Position numbers and translations under genes: made by a program
The notes under the pieces: model-generated
The model's input: only the letters and a program-made list of their open reading frames with translations
Databases searched by the model: none
What the model was told of the DNA's origin: nothing
In this document: in pieces, positions 46,165-58,212 of the stretch
How positions within the stretch are numbered: position 1 is the first letter of the stretch
Layout: every line of letters starts with the position of its first letter
Assembly: GCA_949825065.1 (NCBI GenBank)
Contig: OX463849.1
Span: forward strand, 29,562,043 to 29,626,042
Length of the DNA stretch: 64,000 nt
Direction: 5' to 3'
From: Odontocerum albicorne
Taxonomy: Eukaryota; Arthropoda; Insecta; Trichoptera; Odontoceridae

Positions 46165-46475
46165 GATTAGCCCCTAAAAAAGCGCCTCGCTCACATTAAT
46201 ACATTTTCTCATACATGCTCTCCTGGTTCTTACCTTTATCTCACTTAAAATTTCTGAAACTATTTCCTTTTGGTTTTTTCTTGACCTACCCTTTCCTTGC
46301 TCTCAATTCATTCCAAACATATATATTTGTTTAGTAAATCTTTCATAACTCACTCTCTCCATATGAGCAAACCATCTTAAGATTCTTTTCTTAACTCTAT
46401 TTATAACATCCACCTCTAACAAGCAGTTATTCTTTTACCGATAATTTCTTAATCTATCAAAACAAGAAATTATTC
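46165..46475 (-). mobile_element. LINE-D 3' fragment
   Basis: Minus-strand reading gives LRWFAHMERVSYERFTKQIY (about 46375-46330), then EQGKGRSRKNQKEIVSEILS, and upstream LEVDVINRVKKRI. It keeps the LRWFxHxERxxxxRxTKQIY block unexpanded, so it can serve as the single-copy reference for the minisatellites. Confidence 0.75.
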
Positions 46476-47334
46476 CTACTGTATTTATTCTACCCATATC
46501 ACTTTTGGGTAGAATAAATTTGTGCTTTATGATTTTTCACGAGTTCTTCTATATTCGGTTGCAATTCTATAATAAATAATTCTATAAAAGCTAATTTTTT
46601 TATTTTTTTTATCACTGTCAAATCTGTTCAACGAGCTACAAAGACGTAAATACTCTCAATAAACCAGTTGTGAAAGAAATACGTTGAAAGTAATTAATAA
46701 GATAACATAACCTTACCTAACCTAAGTTAACCTAACGTATATAGTCGGACTGAGATTCAGGTACTGTTGTATTTACTAAATATCACAATAACCTCTTGAA
46801 AAGAAACATCCACTTATAATTCTGTTCATCTCAATGTACCCTTAAAAATAATATCACCTCTCAGGGAGGACTAATGTCCACATTTGGAGTTTAGATTTTA
46901 TCGGTGCACTTTATTTGGCAACTGAAATCTCCAGTAAGATGTGGCCTGGGCTATCCTTTGTCACTGATCCAGATTGCATTCGTAGAATCACGTCTTGCGG
47001 TCGACCTAAGGTCTCTTCTCACGTTAAAATGTCGGACGTACAATGACTTTCAAGTTCGTTAAAGCGAGGATTAGTTGCCTTAGACTAATTGTTGAGTTAT
47101 TTTACGTGGTTGTATTCTTGAGAGTTGAAATTTCTTATAATTTTATTGTCTATCAACATGTTTCATGAAAACTGAAGTGTTTCAAGAGGGATTTTGGTCC
47201 CTCAAAAGAGTTTTTTCTTGTTTTTAATGTTGGTATCAACATCTCACCATTTTTTAAATATTTTGCATGAAACAATGCATATTTTTTTTTTTCATAAATC
47301 ACAAGAAATATAGTATACATGATTTGCGATAAAA
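46476..47334. other. No recognised gene
   Basis: AT-rich, with a short CCTTACCTAACCTAAGTTAA stretch (telomere-like CCTAA words) at about 46712-46740 and slightly GC-richer 46900-47050. Nothing assignable. Confidence 0.35.
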
Positions 47335-47455
47335 GCAACAGGTAATTTAATTCGGACACACAATTTTAATGGATCTGGGTTTGTTGCCTTTCATTTGTCG
47401 TGTCCCCAGTAAACTAGGCTTTTGCCTGTATCTCACTGAGGACATATAGTATGAA
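47335..47455 (+). repeat. Repeat D copy 3
   Basis: GGTAATTTAATTCGGACACA, TTTCATTTGTCGTGTCCCCA and GGCTTTTGCCTGTATCTCAC, closest to the 39-kb copy. Confidence 0.8.
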
Positions 47456-47689
47456 AAAATAAATTGATACCTCTTTCCGATTTTATATTATGTAAAACCC
47501 CGTTGCACATTCTCATCAACCTGACAAACAGTGACACTCAATAAAATATGTATACATCATGCAAAATCAAACTCCTCACATTTCATCACTCCAGACAGAT
47601 CAAAACATTCATCCCACAATATACCGCACACAATTATAAAGCAAAAAAAAAACAATTACCAAAAAAATTACTTTATAACATCATGCCCT

Positions 47690-48055
47690 TTCCCTGTTAG
47701 CGTAGGCAGGGAAAAGAGAACCCGATTTTCCTCTGGCGACACGTATCTTTCGCATATTCTATATTTATACACCGTCTCATACAACTTTTTTGGATTTCGA
47801 TTTTTCTGGATTTTTACGTTTCTTATTTCAAAATATCATAAATTTGATCCATCCATACTTACCGCTTCCAGTTTACTACGCACTTTATTCACATTCGCAG
47901 TATACATTTGTTTCGTTAGTATTTTATCATTCATTCGTTCTACGTGTCCAAACCTTGTCTTCATAACTTTGACATACCGTAACTTTTGACGTGCTATAAT
48001 CTTTCATTACTCACCCATATAAATTGCACTTGCCTTTCCTTTTATATTTTTCATC
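47690..48055 (-). mobile_element. LINE-D 3' fragment with internal deletion
   Basis: The plus strand runs CTGTTAGCGTAGGCAGGGAA (antisense SAYP), TTTCAAAATATCATAAATTT (VNDIL region), CATTCATTCGTTCTACGTGT (ERMNE), then jumps to TAATCTTTCATTACTCACCC, the upstream INxER-type motif. The INAVEMR segment between is missing. Confidence 0.7.
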
Positions 48056-48194
48056 GTGAAACCCTATGAAAAACCCATTGTTGTAATAAATGTATTTACC
48101 AAAGACTAACCAAACAATTTTTAATACAAGAAGTGATAAAGATTCGCGAAAAAGAAGATATAGAAGAGTTATTTAGAACACATGGAAGAGTCTT

Positions 48195-48380
48195 TTAGGA
48201 CGAGAAGTGGTTGACCTTACGAATGAAAAAAATCTAAGGAATAAGAGAAGGAACTGTACCAGAAAATGTATGAACGTGAGTGAATAAATAGGACAAGTGA
48301 AGGTGTTTAATCATGGTAGGAAATTTTGGAGCACTGTGTTTTCTTTCTACTCCAACAGGAAAATGCCATGATGCTTTTGA
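48195..48380 (+). mobile_element. LINE-D 3' end
   Basis: Plus strand: REVVDLTNEKNLRNKRRNCT, RKCMNVSE and KVFNHGRKFWSTVFSFYSNR, equal to the (R)NRRxCMxxCMNVEE...DRxxWxxVxSxYPxGK end of the family. Confidence 0.65.
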
Positions 48381-48614
48381 GATATCACTTAGTTCAAAAA
48401 CCATCTTATTTTCCCATAGTCGAAAATTCACCTGCCATGTTTTCGCTTTCCATTATTTTCGATGTTTAGTCATATATTAACATTGATTTTGTAAGATTTT
48501 CTGAGTTTATTTTTCCGCTACGTTCAAACTATTATAAGATTTCTTACTTTATTCTTATCCAAAAGAAATCTTACTTTATTCTTATACCTTTCCATTCACT
48601 TAAGTTTAAAAAAA

Positions 48615-48835
48615 TTGGTTGAAAACAGACTACTCAAGGGCGCTCTTATTCTGAATTCAAACCCACTATAATTGACAGATTAAAAAAAACAAAGTCTAAG
48701 GATAGGAAGATGATTGTTGCGGCCATTAGATAAATAAGGTTCTCGCATCTATATATGTTTAGAAAAACATATTTGGTAAGAAAGTCGCTTAAAATTTACC
48801 AAGGGAAGACGAACTACCTAGAAACCGTTATAAAT
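48615..48835. repeat. Repeat G hairpin followed by repeat E (minus)
   Basis: GAAAACAGACTACTCAAGGG, CGCTCTTATTCTGAATTC, AACCCACTATAATTGACAG, then GTTGCGGCCATTAGATAAAT and AACATATTTGGTAAGAAAG. The same G-then-E order and spacing occur at 35.15-35.40 kb, so the two belong to one composite element. The 33-bp unit expanded at 35.4 kb exists here about once or twice, diverged (CTTTCGATATGTGATAG). Confidence 0.65.
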
Positions 48836-48904
48836 CTTTCGATATGTGATAGTGTGGGATATGTGATCACTTTTACATATGGTCGCTTTCGATATGTGAT
48901 CGAT

Positions 48905-49980
48905 CTCTGAGAGGACTGGGTCACATGACTTACTCATTAATCCTACGAAGTCACAAGCGATCCTCATTGGCAGCCCTCAGGTTCTCGGTAAATTCAAGAC
49001 TAACTTATTTCCTTCAATATTACTTGATGGCTCTATCATACCATTACAAAAAAACTGTTAAAAACCTAGGAGTGCTAAAAGATAACACTCTCTTATGGCG
49101 AGATCAAATAAACGAGGTCAGTCGATCTTCTAAGGATCTTCTTCAGCCTTCATTTCCTTAAAGTGTTGCAAAGATTCCTGCCTACTAAAACCAAAATTTT
49201 ACTCGTGTAATATCTGTTCTTTCCAACTCTGGACTATGCGAACGTCTGTTACTTGGATGTTACAGAGGAACAGCTGAACAAATTACAGCATCTTTAAAAT
49301 GTTTGTCTAAGATCTATTTTGAACCTACGAAAGTACGATCATGTTACTTCATATCAGAAGACATTGAACTGCTTGAATGTCAGAAATATACGCTAAATTC
49401 ACATACTGTCTCTATTGTATAATATCCTTAACTGTCCCGCCATCCCTTCTTATCTCGCCGAAAATTTTCAGCGTCTTTCCGATCATGGATTAGCGCTACG
49501 CTCAAACAGAGATTATTTATTGACCTTTCCAGTTCACCGATCCTCTTTTTTTACGTCGTCCTTTACTGTCCATTTAGTGAGACTATGTACAAACTAATGT
49601 TAGACTCGCTTCGTCCTTGGTATGCTTTAAGAAGTGACTGAAAAAACTTTTGATTTCTAGTCAGTAATAAAACGTGTTTCATACCTGATTTTTTTTTCTT
49701 TTCTCTCCACCATCTCTTCCTTTTCCTTTAATTGATTGTTTGATGATATCTCACTTTATATGAAAAGGAATGTTCGGGTGATTGTCCGTCTTTGTGGGGT
49801 CCGTGGGCATACGCTCACGTATGTGTTTATGGATTTCATGGGGATGGATAGTAATTTGAATGATTTTTGCGACCATGGAACTTGCTTCATTTACTTTTGT
49901 TTGGTTTGTTGGAAGATATTGACGCCTGGTAATAAACCCGCCAGATTGTATTTGCAATAAAAGTGTTATTTAAATAAATA
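48905..49980 (+). pseudogene. LINE-A, longest copy
   Basis: It starts in the RT palm/thumb: LINPTKSQAILIGSPQVLGK, then KTVKNLGVLKDNTLLWRDQI and NEVSRSS, followed by degraded PTKTKILLVISVLSNSG and the TEEQLNKLQ region, then the KYDH...SYLAENFQRLSDHGLALRS block and SSFFTSSFTVHLVRL. Several frameshifts. The 3' end carries the recurring small frame (49736-49960) and TGCAATAAAAGTGTTATTTA. NPxKSQxIxIGS and VKNLGVxxD are typical of Jockey/CR1-group RTs. Confidence 0.85.
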
Positions 49981-50689
49981 GTTATAAATTCGGCTTAATA
50001 GTAGAGTGAAGTGAATCACATATGTGTAGTGTTCATATGGTTTTTATGGTTCCTAAAAAGGGGTTATCTTCAAGTGATTCTTAACGCTACAAACGTCACC
50101 CATATCTTTAACACTTTGAAGCAGATAACATTGTAACTGAAATTACATGATGTATTGTAAATTTTATAAATGATTAATTAAACCATTTGCCACTGGTTTA
50201 AGTTGATATTTTAAAACAATAAAAATATTGATCAAAGTAATATATTATTCAAGAAAACGATTTGATATTTTTTACAAACCCAACACTTACGCGAACAAAG
50301 TCATGAGCAAAACTAATGTGGTATATAATGTTTGGTCTATAAGTATAATAATTTTAAGTAGAAATATCGGAGTTACATGATGAAATTTTTTTTCAGCCCT
50401 CAAGCTATTCACTACGAATCGGTATGCCGCTCGCGTCCCGTGGTGGGGTAAATAGGAATCAAAACAGAGTCGGACCTCATAGGGTTGGATTTTAGAGAAA
50501 AAATTGTTTATTTAATACTTGTTCTTATCTGCATTTGGAAAAGATTGCTTTGTAAAAAAACTCGCTATTTGTCATCACCATCTTTATCATGTCATGTTTC
50601 TATTTTGGTTAGCAGAGAGAGAGCTGATTCTATCATCTCCCCCAATTTTAGTTGCTGTCCCGTCCATATACAACTAACTAACATACATA
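49981..50689. other. No recognised gene
   Basis: AT-rich spacer between two LINE-A copies; the frame entering the next LINE from 50485 begins upstream by chance. Confidence 0.4.
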
Positions 50690-51350
50690 TATACGAGGTA
50701 TACGATCATATAACTTCATACCAGAAGGCATTGAACTGGTTGAATGTTAGAAATAGACGCCAAATTCACATACTGTCGCTATTGTATAATATCCTTAACT
50801 GTCCCGCCGCACCCTCTTATCTCGCCGAAAATTTTCAGCGTCTTTCCAATCATGGATTAGCGCTACGCTCAAACAGAGATTGTTTATTGGCCTTTCCAGT
50901 TCACCGCTCCTCTTTATTTACGTCGTCCTTCACTGTCCATGCAGTGAGACTCTGGAATCAGTTACAAACCAATATAAGACTCGCTCTGTCCTTGGCATGC
51001 TTTAAGAAGTGACTGAAAAAACTCTTAATTTCTATTCAGTAAAATAACGTGTTTCATTCCTGATTTTTCTTTTCCTTTCCTCTCCACCATCCTATCCCTT
51101 CCTTTCATTTTGATTGACGATATCTCACTTTATATGAAAAATAATGTTCGGGTGATTGTCCGTCTTTGTGGGGTTCGTGGGCATATGCTCACGTATATGT
51201 TTATGGATTTCGTGGGGCTGGATAGTCATTTGAATGATTTATGCGACCACGTTACTTGCTTCATTTACTTTTGTCTGGTTGGTTGGAAGAGAATGCGGCC
51301 TGGCAATAAGCCCGCCAGATTGTGTTGCAATAAAAGTGTTAAATAAATGA
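50690..51350 (+). pseudogene. LINE-A copy
   Basis: 5'-truncated at about GATCATATAACTTCATACCA. It reads DHITSYQKALNWLNVRNRRQ, IHILSLLYNILNCPAAPSYL, AENFQRLSNHGLALRSNRDC and SLFTSSFTVHAVRLWNQLQT without a break to FKK and a stop. The 78-codon small frame (51110-51346) and tail GCAATAAAAGTGTTAAATAA follow. Very close to the 40-kb copy. Confidence 0.9.
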
Positions 51351-51884
51351 ATAAAATAAATAACTGTGCCCACGCTCTTTTTAACATCTTCCGCGCTGCA
51401 TTTTCTTTGAATCTTTATGTTAAACTCAATAAAATGTCTTAACGGTGCTGACGACAACGTATTCTGGTTAGTGTTTAAGGTGTTAAATGGTTGTACTCCG
51501 GAATGCATCGTTTATGAAAAGTTTCAATAGGAATATGTTGGATACTCTGCTCTGCATCTACTATTACAGTAGATGGAACTGGAAGGTCCTTTGAGTGAAT
51601 ACTACCTTCTAAGCGTTAGAAGAAACGTAAGGGTGCCTTCTTATATCTTTAAATTGCTGACGAAAATAAAACAATATAAACATACGAAGAAAACATTTCT
51701 TAAATGTGACAGAACATTTAGGATTCTTCATGAGGTGCCACACTTTGATGTTTTTTTCAATCTTTATAACATATATATTTTGAATACGAGTATATTTGAA
51801 TCACTTTATCGTATCATGTTGAATTTTAATACCGTGTTTTAAATATTTTTTCTTTGTATTCACCACATTTTTACATAACGTACA
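51351..51884. other. No recognised gene
   Basis: An 89-codon plus frame (51573-51842) has no family resemblance. Confidence 0.35.
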
Positions 51885-52115
51885 TGCCATTTTCCTGTTG
51901 GGGTAGACAAAAAAGACAAAGTGTCAAAATTTCCTATCTCGACAAATAAGCTTCGCCTCTTTTACACCTTCTCAAACAACTCCGATGATTTATACAGCCT
52001 TTTTTTTAAATAAAATTCCTTTGATTTAACCACACTTTCATTGGGCTTCCTCTATCTGACCATTCACTTACATTTGCATTCATATTTATTTTAGTTGGTC
52101 TTTCTCCATTCATAT
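51885..52115 (-). mobile_element. LINE-D 3' fragment
   Basis: The plus strand shows CATTTTCCTGTTGGGGTAGA (antisense YPxGK), CTTCGCCTCTTTTACACC, AATAAAATTCCTTTGATTTA and TAGTTGGTCTTTCTCCATTC (antisense ERPTKI). Confidence 0.65.
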
Positions 52116-52439
52116 ACGAGTACGTTAATCTAAATTTTAAACAGTATTTATATTTATTGTATTCAATGTAAATATTAGATGTTAACATAAGTTGTGTCCG
52201 TTTTTTTCAAAGTTAAAGAAGATCACTAAAAGAAAAACTAAATGGTAAAGGTTATACGTCATTCGAAAGTAAATTTTCTGCTCTACAAGATATTGTGTTT
52301 GCTTTTACATTACATATATTATTTTATTTGATTACAAGCCTTCAAAATAGAATGTCAACTGGACGAAAGTGAGCATATTCGATACCTCCTATTCGCGTTC
52401 AATCGAGGGAACTAAGCTGCTTGCGATATTTGTGAAGTG

Positions 52440-52740
52440 TATAGTGAAGATGCTAAGAATGAAAGGACAGCCCGTTGATGTTTTTTGCGTTTCAAAGACG
52501 GTAATTTCGACCTGAAAGATATGGAGCGTTCCGGACGACCAATGGACTTCGATGACGATCGCTTAAACCATATTATTCATGTAGATTCCCTTCAAACCAC
52601 CGTAGAATTGGCTGAGCACATGATTTCTAGTCACATAAATTTATACCGCTATCTTAAATCAATGGGAAAAGTCCAGAAGTTTGGCGCTTGGGTTCCACAT
52701 GTTTTGAGTGAAAACAACAAAAATCAACGTTCGACAATCC
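52440..52740 (+). pseudogene. Mariner transposase N-terminal domain, left half
   Basis: Two helix-turn-helix regions of a mariner DNA-binding domain: the DAKNERT..RFKDGNFDLKDM part and the TTVELAEHMISSHINLYRYL part, ending GAWVPHVLSENNKNQR where the linker to the DD34D domain would start. It breaks off at the dimer junction. Confidence 0.85.
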
Positions 52741-52747
52741 ATGTCTT

Positions 52748-52985
52748 TCAGGTCGGAATTACCGTCTTTGAAACGGTGGTTTGAAGGGGATCTTCATGAA
52801 TAATATGTTTTAAGTGGTCGTCATCGAAGTCCACTGGTCGTCCGGAACGCTCCATGTCTTTCAGTTCGAAATTACCGTCTTTGAAACGCAAAAACCATCG
52901 AAGAGCTGTCCTTTCATTCTTAGCATCTTTACTGTACACTTCGCAAATATCACGAGCAGCTTTGGCAGCTTTATTTCCTCGATTG
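52748..52985 (-). pseudogene. Mariner transposase N-terminal domain, right half
   Basis: The minus strand reads YSKDAKNERTALRWFLRFKD through DDDHLKHIIHEDPLQTTVSK and then departs. Upstream (to 52985) the antisense of CGATTGAACGCGAACAGGTG corresponds to the LFxFNRGxKAAK start. It is shorter than the left half. Confidence 0.82.
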
Positions 52986-53569
52986 AACGCGAACAGGTGT
53001 CAAAAATGCTCACTTATGTCTACTTAACATTCCATTTTGAATGCTTGTAATCAAATAAAATAATATATGTAACGTAAAAGCAAACATAATATCTTGTAGA
53101 GCAGAAAATTTACTTTCGAATGACGTATATAATTTTTACCATTTTGTTTTACTTTTGGTGCTCATTTTTAAATTTGAAAAACAAATGTACACAACTTATG
53201 TTAACAGCCAATAAATAGTTTTAGTTTTTTATGCAAAAAAAGCTTTACAAAAAAATATATTGGTTTCACCCTATTGAAAAGAAACAATTCAAGTATAAAT
53301 AGAAGATACCCGACCGGCATCACATATGTTTTTCAGCCCATACCTTCAGGCTTTACAAAAAACGCACACATAAAAACAAAACAACCAAGGTATAAAAAGT
53401 TACTTCTTAAAAATATTTTTTAAGACTTTCTACAAATCAACTGCCTGGATATATTCGTGCGCACATAGATTCAAGGACATTATACGCCTGTTTCTACCCT
53501 GATACATGTAAACCCGCTAACATACACGCACACATTCATAGTAAGGTCAAAAAGTCTAAGAATGAAAAA

Positions 53570-54510
53570 CAGATGATATAATGAAACGAAAAAAATATTT
53601 ATAAATTTGGTCAACCTGTAGTTCAATACATCTTTTAGAACGACGAAACAATTCTTCAATCCCTTCGAAAAAAATGTTCTGAGATTTTATTCCCAAAAAA
53701 ATGTTCTGAGATTTTATTCCCAAAATCGTCCTACACTGTGAAGATTACTTCTTTGTCCCTTGACATTTTTGTTTTCACACATTAGATTACAGTTTCGAAA
53801 ATAAAAAACATCACTATAGGCCAAGTTAAGACTATATGGTATGGTGGGTGTTTCCATTTTTGGAAGCCATATACTCGTAGTTGAATGGCTGCTTCTGAAA
53901 CGACATAAAGGTGCCCTGACGCATTTTCATACAATAATCTCACACCTCGTGACATTTTCCTTTGCATTTGGTTTTTATGGCATCCTTTTTGCGTATTAAC
54001 TACTTGTAATATTCGCCAGCAACTGTAGTGTTTATCCTTTGAAATTAGTAGAGTTCCCTGATAATCCAAAAAAAAAAATTGTAATATTTTTCGGGCTTGT
54101 ATTACCTTGGCATTTTTTTGGTCCGTTGTAATCCCGGACAGCGCCATTCCATCGAGTTCATTTTCTAAAGATGATCAGGATTTAAAACCATAGTTACATT
54201 CACCGTGAAAATTTGAATTTTTTTTCCTTTCCTATCTCGGAACAGTAAAAATTCATAGCAACATTTAACACTTCGTGTCCTTTAAATAGCACTCAAGACT
54301 TTTGGTACCCAGCTTGTGCTTACTTTATTAATTTCATTAATCGTGCAGATCTCGAAACACCGAGGTTTTGGGAAGGTCACACCTTGCTGATATTTCTTTT
54401 GATCTTCTACTTTTGCTTTTGAATTAATGCAACAGTTTCTGGAGTGAGTATTTCTGCTGCATTGCCTTGACGAGGGTCATCTTTGATCGATTATCTACCT
54501 AGGTGAAAGT
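53570..54510 (-). pseudogene. Degraded mariner transposase
   Basis: The minus strand in broken frames reads DDPRQGNAAEILTPETVALI (about 54490), KVSTSWVPKVLS (about 54310), FFLDYQGTLLISKDKH (about 54060), SRGVRLLYENASGH (53950) and HPPYHIVLTWPIVMFFIF (53840), then FEGIEELFRRSKRCIELQVD (53690). This is the full mariner order. The HDNARPH block reads YENASGH, so the second catalytic Asp is Glu, and SPDLAPSD is lost. It differs from the other three mariners here. A 29-bp tandem duplication with AAATGTTCTGAGATTTTATT lies at about 53670-53727. Termini were not located. Confidence 0.82.
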
Positions 54511-54844
54511 GTTTAGCCCAAACTTCAATGTGAAATATGGCGGGGAAAATTTTCCGTAAACTGCATTTGAACGTCGTTAAAATTATGATTGGTTATACCC
54601 TTCTTTTGATAACAAAAATCCCGCGATATCCAGTTTTTAACATTTCAAAATATAACGAAACAATGGGTCTTTTATCGGCTCTAGTTGATATACTACTGAA
54701 TGTATCACATTTTAAGTGTAACATTATCTGACCATGTGGTAAGTGTGGTATCTATCCATACACGATCTTACTCGTTCAGGCCGGAAATATTTAGATCGAA
54801 GTTTATACACAAAAAAAGTAACCTGTAAAATACAATACATGGAT

Positions 54845-55262
54845 ATATTTTTATTTATTTAACACTTTTATTGCAAATACAATATGGCGGGCTTATTGTC
54901 AGGCGGCAATTTCTCCCAATCAACCAGACAAAAGTAAATGAACAAGTTACATGGTTGCATAAATCATTCCAATGACTATCCACCCATAAGAAATTCATAA
55001 ACACATACGTGAGCATACGGCCACGAAACATACAAAGACGGACAATCACCCGAATTTTTTTTTTCATATAAAATGAGATATCATCAATTAAAAGAAAAGG
55101 AAAGGGGGGGGGGGTGGTAGAGAGGAAAGGAAAAGAAAAATCAGGAATGAAACGCGTTTTTTTACTGACTAGAAATTAAGAGTTTTTCATTCGCTTCTTA
55201 ACGCATGCCAAGGACGGAGCGAGTCTTATATTGTTTTGTAACTGATTCTAGAGTCTCACTAG
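54845..55262 (-). mobile_element. LINE-A 3' end, 5'-truncated
   Basis: The plus strand begins ATTTATTTAACACTTTTATT and runs to GTCTTATATTGTTTTGTAAC and TGATTCTAGAGTCTCACT. The small frame is open over 70 codons (54855-55067). A G10 run at about 55107 has no equivalent in the other copies. Confidence 0.85.
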
Positions 55263-57009
55263 AGATACATCTAACCTAAAGACCTAAAGGAGAAAAAAAA
55301 ACATACATAAAAATTAAGGATAATTGCGCAAATATAAAATTTCTGATATTTAATAATAAATCGCTTTCGTATTCCACTTATTATATCAATTCCCGCTACA
55401 CGTGTTTCTTTTTCCTATACTGTAGCTCTCTTTCTACCTGAGCTTCGGGATAGAATGTTGAAACACGTGTCGTGTGGATTAATGTCATTAGTGGTATAAC
55501 AACGTGGTTTCTTGTCAAATATTCTTATATGGAGTTCCATAAAGTTAATGTCGAAATATTTGGTAAAAAACCAGAGTTAATTACTTTGCTCAAGAATAAA
55601 AGAAAAGTGGGAATATAGAAAAATTGTACGGTAAAATATTAACAGAAGAGGTGCACGTACAGCGAAAAAACGCATTCTTTTTCTTAATAAAAAAACAAAC
55701 TTTTGTTATGAATTTCGGATTCAAAGAGCTCAAGAAAATTAAATAAGGCTAGGTTGTTTTTTTTCTTTTTCATGTGGTGTGTTCGTCTTATCAGGATCAG
55801 GTTTGGACACAATTCAGAGCGGAATGAGTCCAACATTATAATGGTTGAACCTGCAGCAGCCAGAAGTCAGGAGCCGGGAGCCGGTACGTGATATATCTCG
55901 TTGATATTTTTAATTTAGATAAACCCAAAGCCCGCGAGGCACGTGGAAAACTTGTGCCGGCACTGCCGAGCTGGGTGTCGGGTGAGCTGTTTTGTGAACA
56001 GGGTCGGCACTTTAATGAATAAAAATAACTACTTTCATTTATTTATTTATGGTCAATTGAAATATTTTTTAGAAAAAAAAATACAAACGTACTACTGTAC
56101 ACAACAGGCTTAAACTCAGAAGGTCCGGAGCCAAATATAACATACTTTAAGGGAAAAATAAAATATATTTCATCAATACATTTTAATGGTCGCGCCTATA
56201 TCTCAACCTATATACCAACCTAAACAAAGAATATTTTTTAATTTATTACGGATAAATAAAAACATTAATTAGTGATTGATTTATATTTGATAGTTGTGTG
56301 GTGTGGAACAGTCTACCTTAAATTATTAGAGATATCTGTAACGTATGCAATTGACACCCCTTTTTGGGAGGTCTTATCAAAATTTATGATAATATATGAA
56401 CATAACATACATGCACTACACATCACTATACACATTGAATTCAGTACACTGCGGTAACTGATGAGTTTGCTGGTATGCAACGGTTCACTCATTTAAGGAG
56501 GAGAAAAAAATATGAAAGAAACGAAAGCTAACTAAAGAAAAAAATATCAATAAATGATTTAATAAGATTAAAATATGAAAAAAAAAACTATGCAAACATC
56601 AATTGGTATATAAACAAATTGACATTTAAAAAAATTGATATTCTAAATTTAAAACAAGAAAAACACTTTTTACATAAAATAGGCATACGTTTTCAGGACG
56701 TGTTTAAAATGAAACAATAAACATAGCGTTTCAAATTCACTACATTTTAAAATCTTTTGGGCTCACTTTGTAGCAGCACTCCATCATATTACATGGTTCC
56801 ATTCTACAAATAAGGTGCTATAATTAAAGCTCGAGACATGAACTTAAGTTAAACTATAGAAAATCATTAAGCCAGTTTTCAGTAATATGATATATTTTTA
56901 CAACTATGCACATTTAAGATTCAGTTATATAAAATAATATGTATTCCATAATCATTAAAATATACGTTTTAGATTGAGAACAATGTTGATCTGAGGTGGT
57001 CTGGACATA
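55263..57009. other. No recognised gene
   Basis: AT-rich, apart from 55920-56010, where GCACGTGGAAAACTTGTGCC and GGGTCGGCACTTTAATG form a GC-richer patch. TTATCAAAATTTATGATAAT at 56374 repeats the palindrome found at the edge of repeat D (17.35 kb). CATTTATTTATTTATGG at 56037 looks like an antisense LINE tail. Confidence 0.35.
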
Positions 57010-57540
57010 TTGAAAGAATGAGTGGTGTACATATGTACATACGATCACACCGTTTCCTTGCCGAGATAGATAGATATAACAGAATATCAGACTTTCCTAC
57101 CGCAACACACACCTTTCATATCCTCTACACTCATTCGCATTTTCATACAACTTCTGCAATTTATCAAACTTTTCTCGTTTCCTTTCAAAATATCATTTAC
57201 TTGTTTCAATCAACTTCTACGATTTATCAAACTTTTCTCATTTCCTTTCAAAATATCATTTACTTGTTTCAATCAACTTCTACGATTTATCAAACTTTTC
57301 TCATTTCCTTTTAAAATATCATTTACTTGATCCAATCAACTTCTTCAATATATTAAATTTTTCTCGTTTCCTTTCAAATGTAATTTACTTGTTTCAACCA
57401 ACTTTTACGATTTATCAAACTTTTCTCGTTTCCTTTCAAAATATCATTTACTTGATTCAATCAACTTCTATGATTTATCTATTTTTTTCTCGTTCCCTTT
57501 CAAAATATCATTTATTTCCCTGTGAAAGTCACACATATTA
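57010..57540 (-). mobile_element. LINE-D fragment with an internal ~63-bp minisatellite
   Basis: Plus-strand LRWSGHIERMSG at about 56990-57025 is a short sense piece of the family. From 57090 the sequence is antisense LINE-D: ACACACCTTTCATATCC, then a tandem array whose unit equals the CTACxATTTxTCAAACTTTT / CAAAATATCATTTACTTG stretch seen once at 27.6 kb (there TTCTACATTTCCTTC and AAAATATCATTCACGTGATC). Head-to-head joining of sense and antisense pieces indicates a rearrangement. Confidence 0.7.
57150..57520. repeat. ~63-bp minisatellite inside LINE-D, about six copies
   Basis: Units share ACGATTTATCAAACTTTTCT, CATTTCCTTTCAAAATATCA and TTTACTTGTTTCAATCAAC. They cover the antisense of the VNDILxExNVKN region of the LINE, a different stretch from the LRWF-based arrays. 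Confidence 0.92.
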
Positions 57541-58074
57541 ACTATCCGGTGAAAGTCACATTTATTATCACGTATTTTACTCGTAGACTTAAGAGGTCAA
57601 CAAAGTATTTTAGGTACAAATGTTATGTGGGGTTTACCACAAATGGAAACATATAATTTTCAGAAATGAAGTTCTTAACGTATTAAAAAAAATGAAACCT
57701 CTAAAGTGAGGTAAAAAGGATCAAATTCAGATTTTCATTAAATGTTCAGCCCTTGGAGTTTTTTTAGTTTCAGCGTATTGTGTCCCCGCCTCCAGGTTGG
57801 CGTGGCTTTGGTCTGTAATTAATACTGACATTGGAAAAATATATCTTTCGCCATTACCTGCCAATTACCACAGCTCTGACACTAACTGGTCGGGATACGG
57901 TTTGATGATATCAGAGTGCAATGCCAAAACTTTATACTCGTAGTTTCATTGGATCTGTTCGTTTTCATTTTATACGTACATGGACTTTATTTTAACTCGT
58001 GTAGATTTAAAATAAAATTTTGTAAAAGGAAACCTTATAAAATTGCTTTTAAGATTGTATGTCAATTATGTTGT
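57541..58074. other. No recognised gene
   Basis: AT-rich; CCCCGCCTCCAGGTTGGCG at about 57784 is an isolated GC patch. Nothing assignable. Confidence 0.35.
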
Positions 58075-58140
58075 ACATAGTACGTCCTTGTAAACTTATT
58101 ATCAGGTGACAATCTCTTTAACCGATCAGAAAGATTTTAG
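58075..58140 (-). mobile_element. SINE-L/LINE-A-type tail fragment
   Basis: CTTATTATCAGGTGACAATC and TCTTTAACCGATCAG resemble the antisense tail (TTGCCAGGTGGCAATCTCTT, CCAACCA) seen at 60 kb. Confidence 0.45.
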
Positions 58141-58212
58141 AAACGACTTGAGAGAAAAGAAGACTAAAACCCTTTTTAAAGAAATCTGGATTTGAAAACG
58201 AATCGATTTCAC

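Larger units (their letters stand above)
52190..53212. mobile_element. Inverted dimer of mariner 5' halves
   Basis: Both ends carry ACATAAGTTGTGT pointing inward with TA just outside (GTTAACATAAG / CTTATGTTAAC). From each end the same non-coding leader follows (TTCGAAAGTAAATTTTCTGC, CTACAAGATATTGTGTTTGC), then the start of a mariner transposase. The left half (plus strand) reads RFKDGNFDLKDMERSGRPMD through GKVQKFGAWVPHVLSENNKN. The right half (minus strand) reads DAKNERTALRWFLRFKDGNF, ELKDMERSGRPVDFDD. They meet near 52745. The catalytic domain is absent from both halves. The structure is a ~1-kb imperfect palindrome. Confidence 0.88.

Noticed and set aside
47531..47989. 152-codon plus frame as a gene
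   Set aside because: Its second half is the antisense of a LINE-D 3' end, so the frame is accidental.
51573..51842. 89-codon plus frame as a small gene
   Set aside because: No recognisable content and typical of chance frames in AT-rich DNA.
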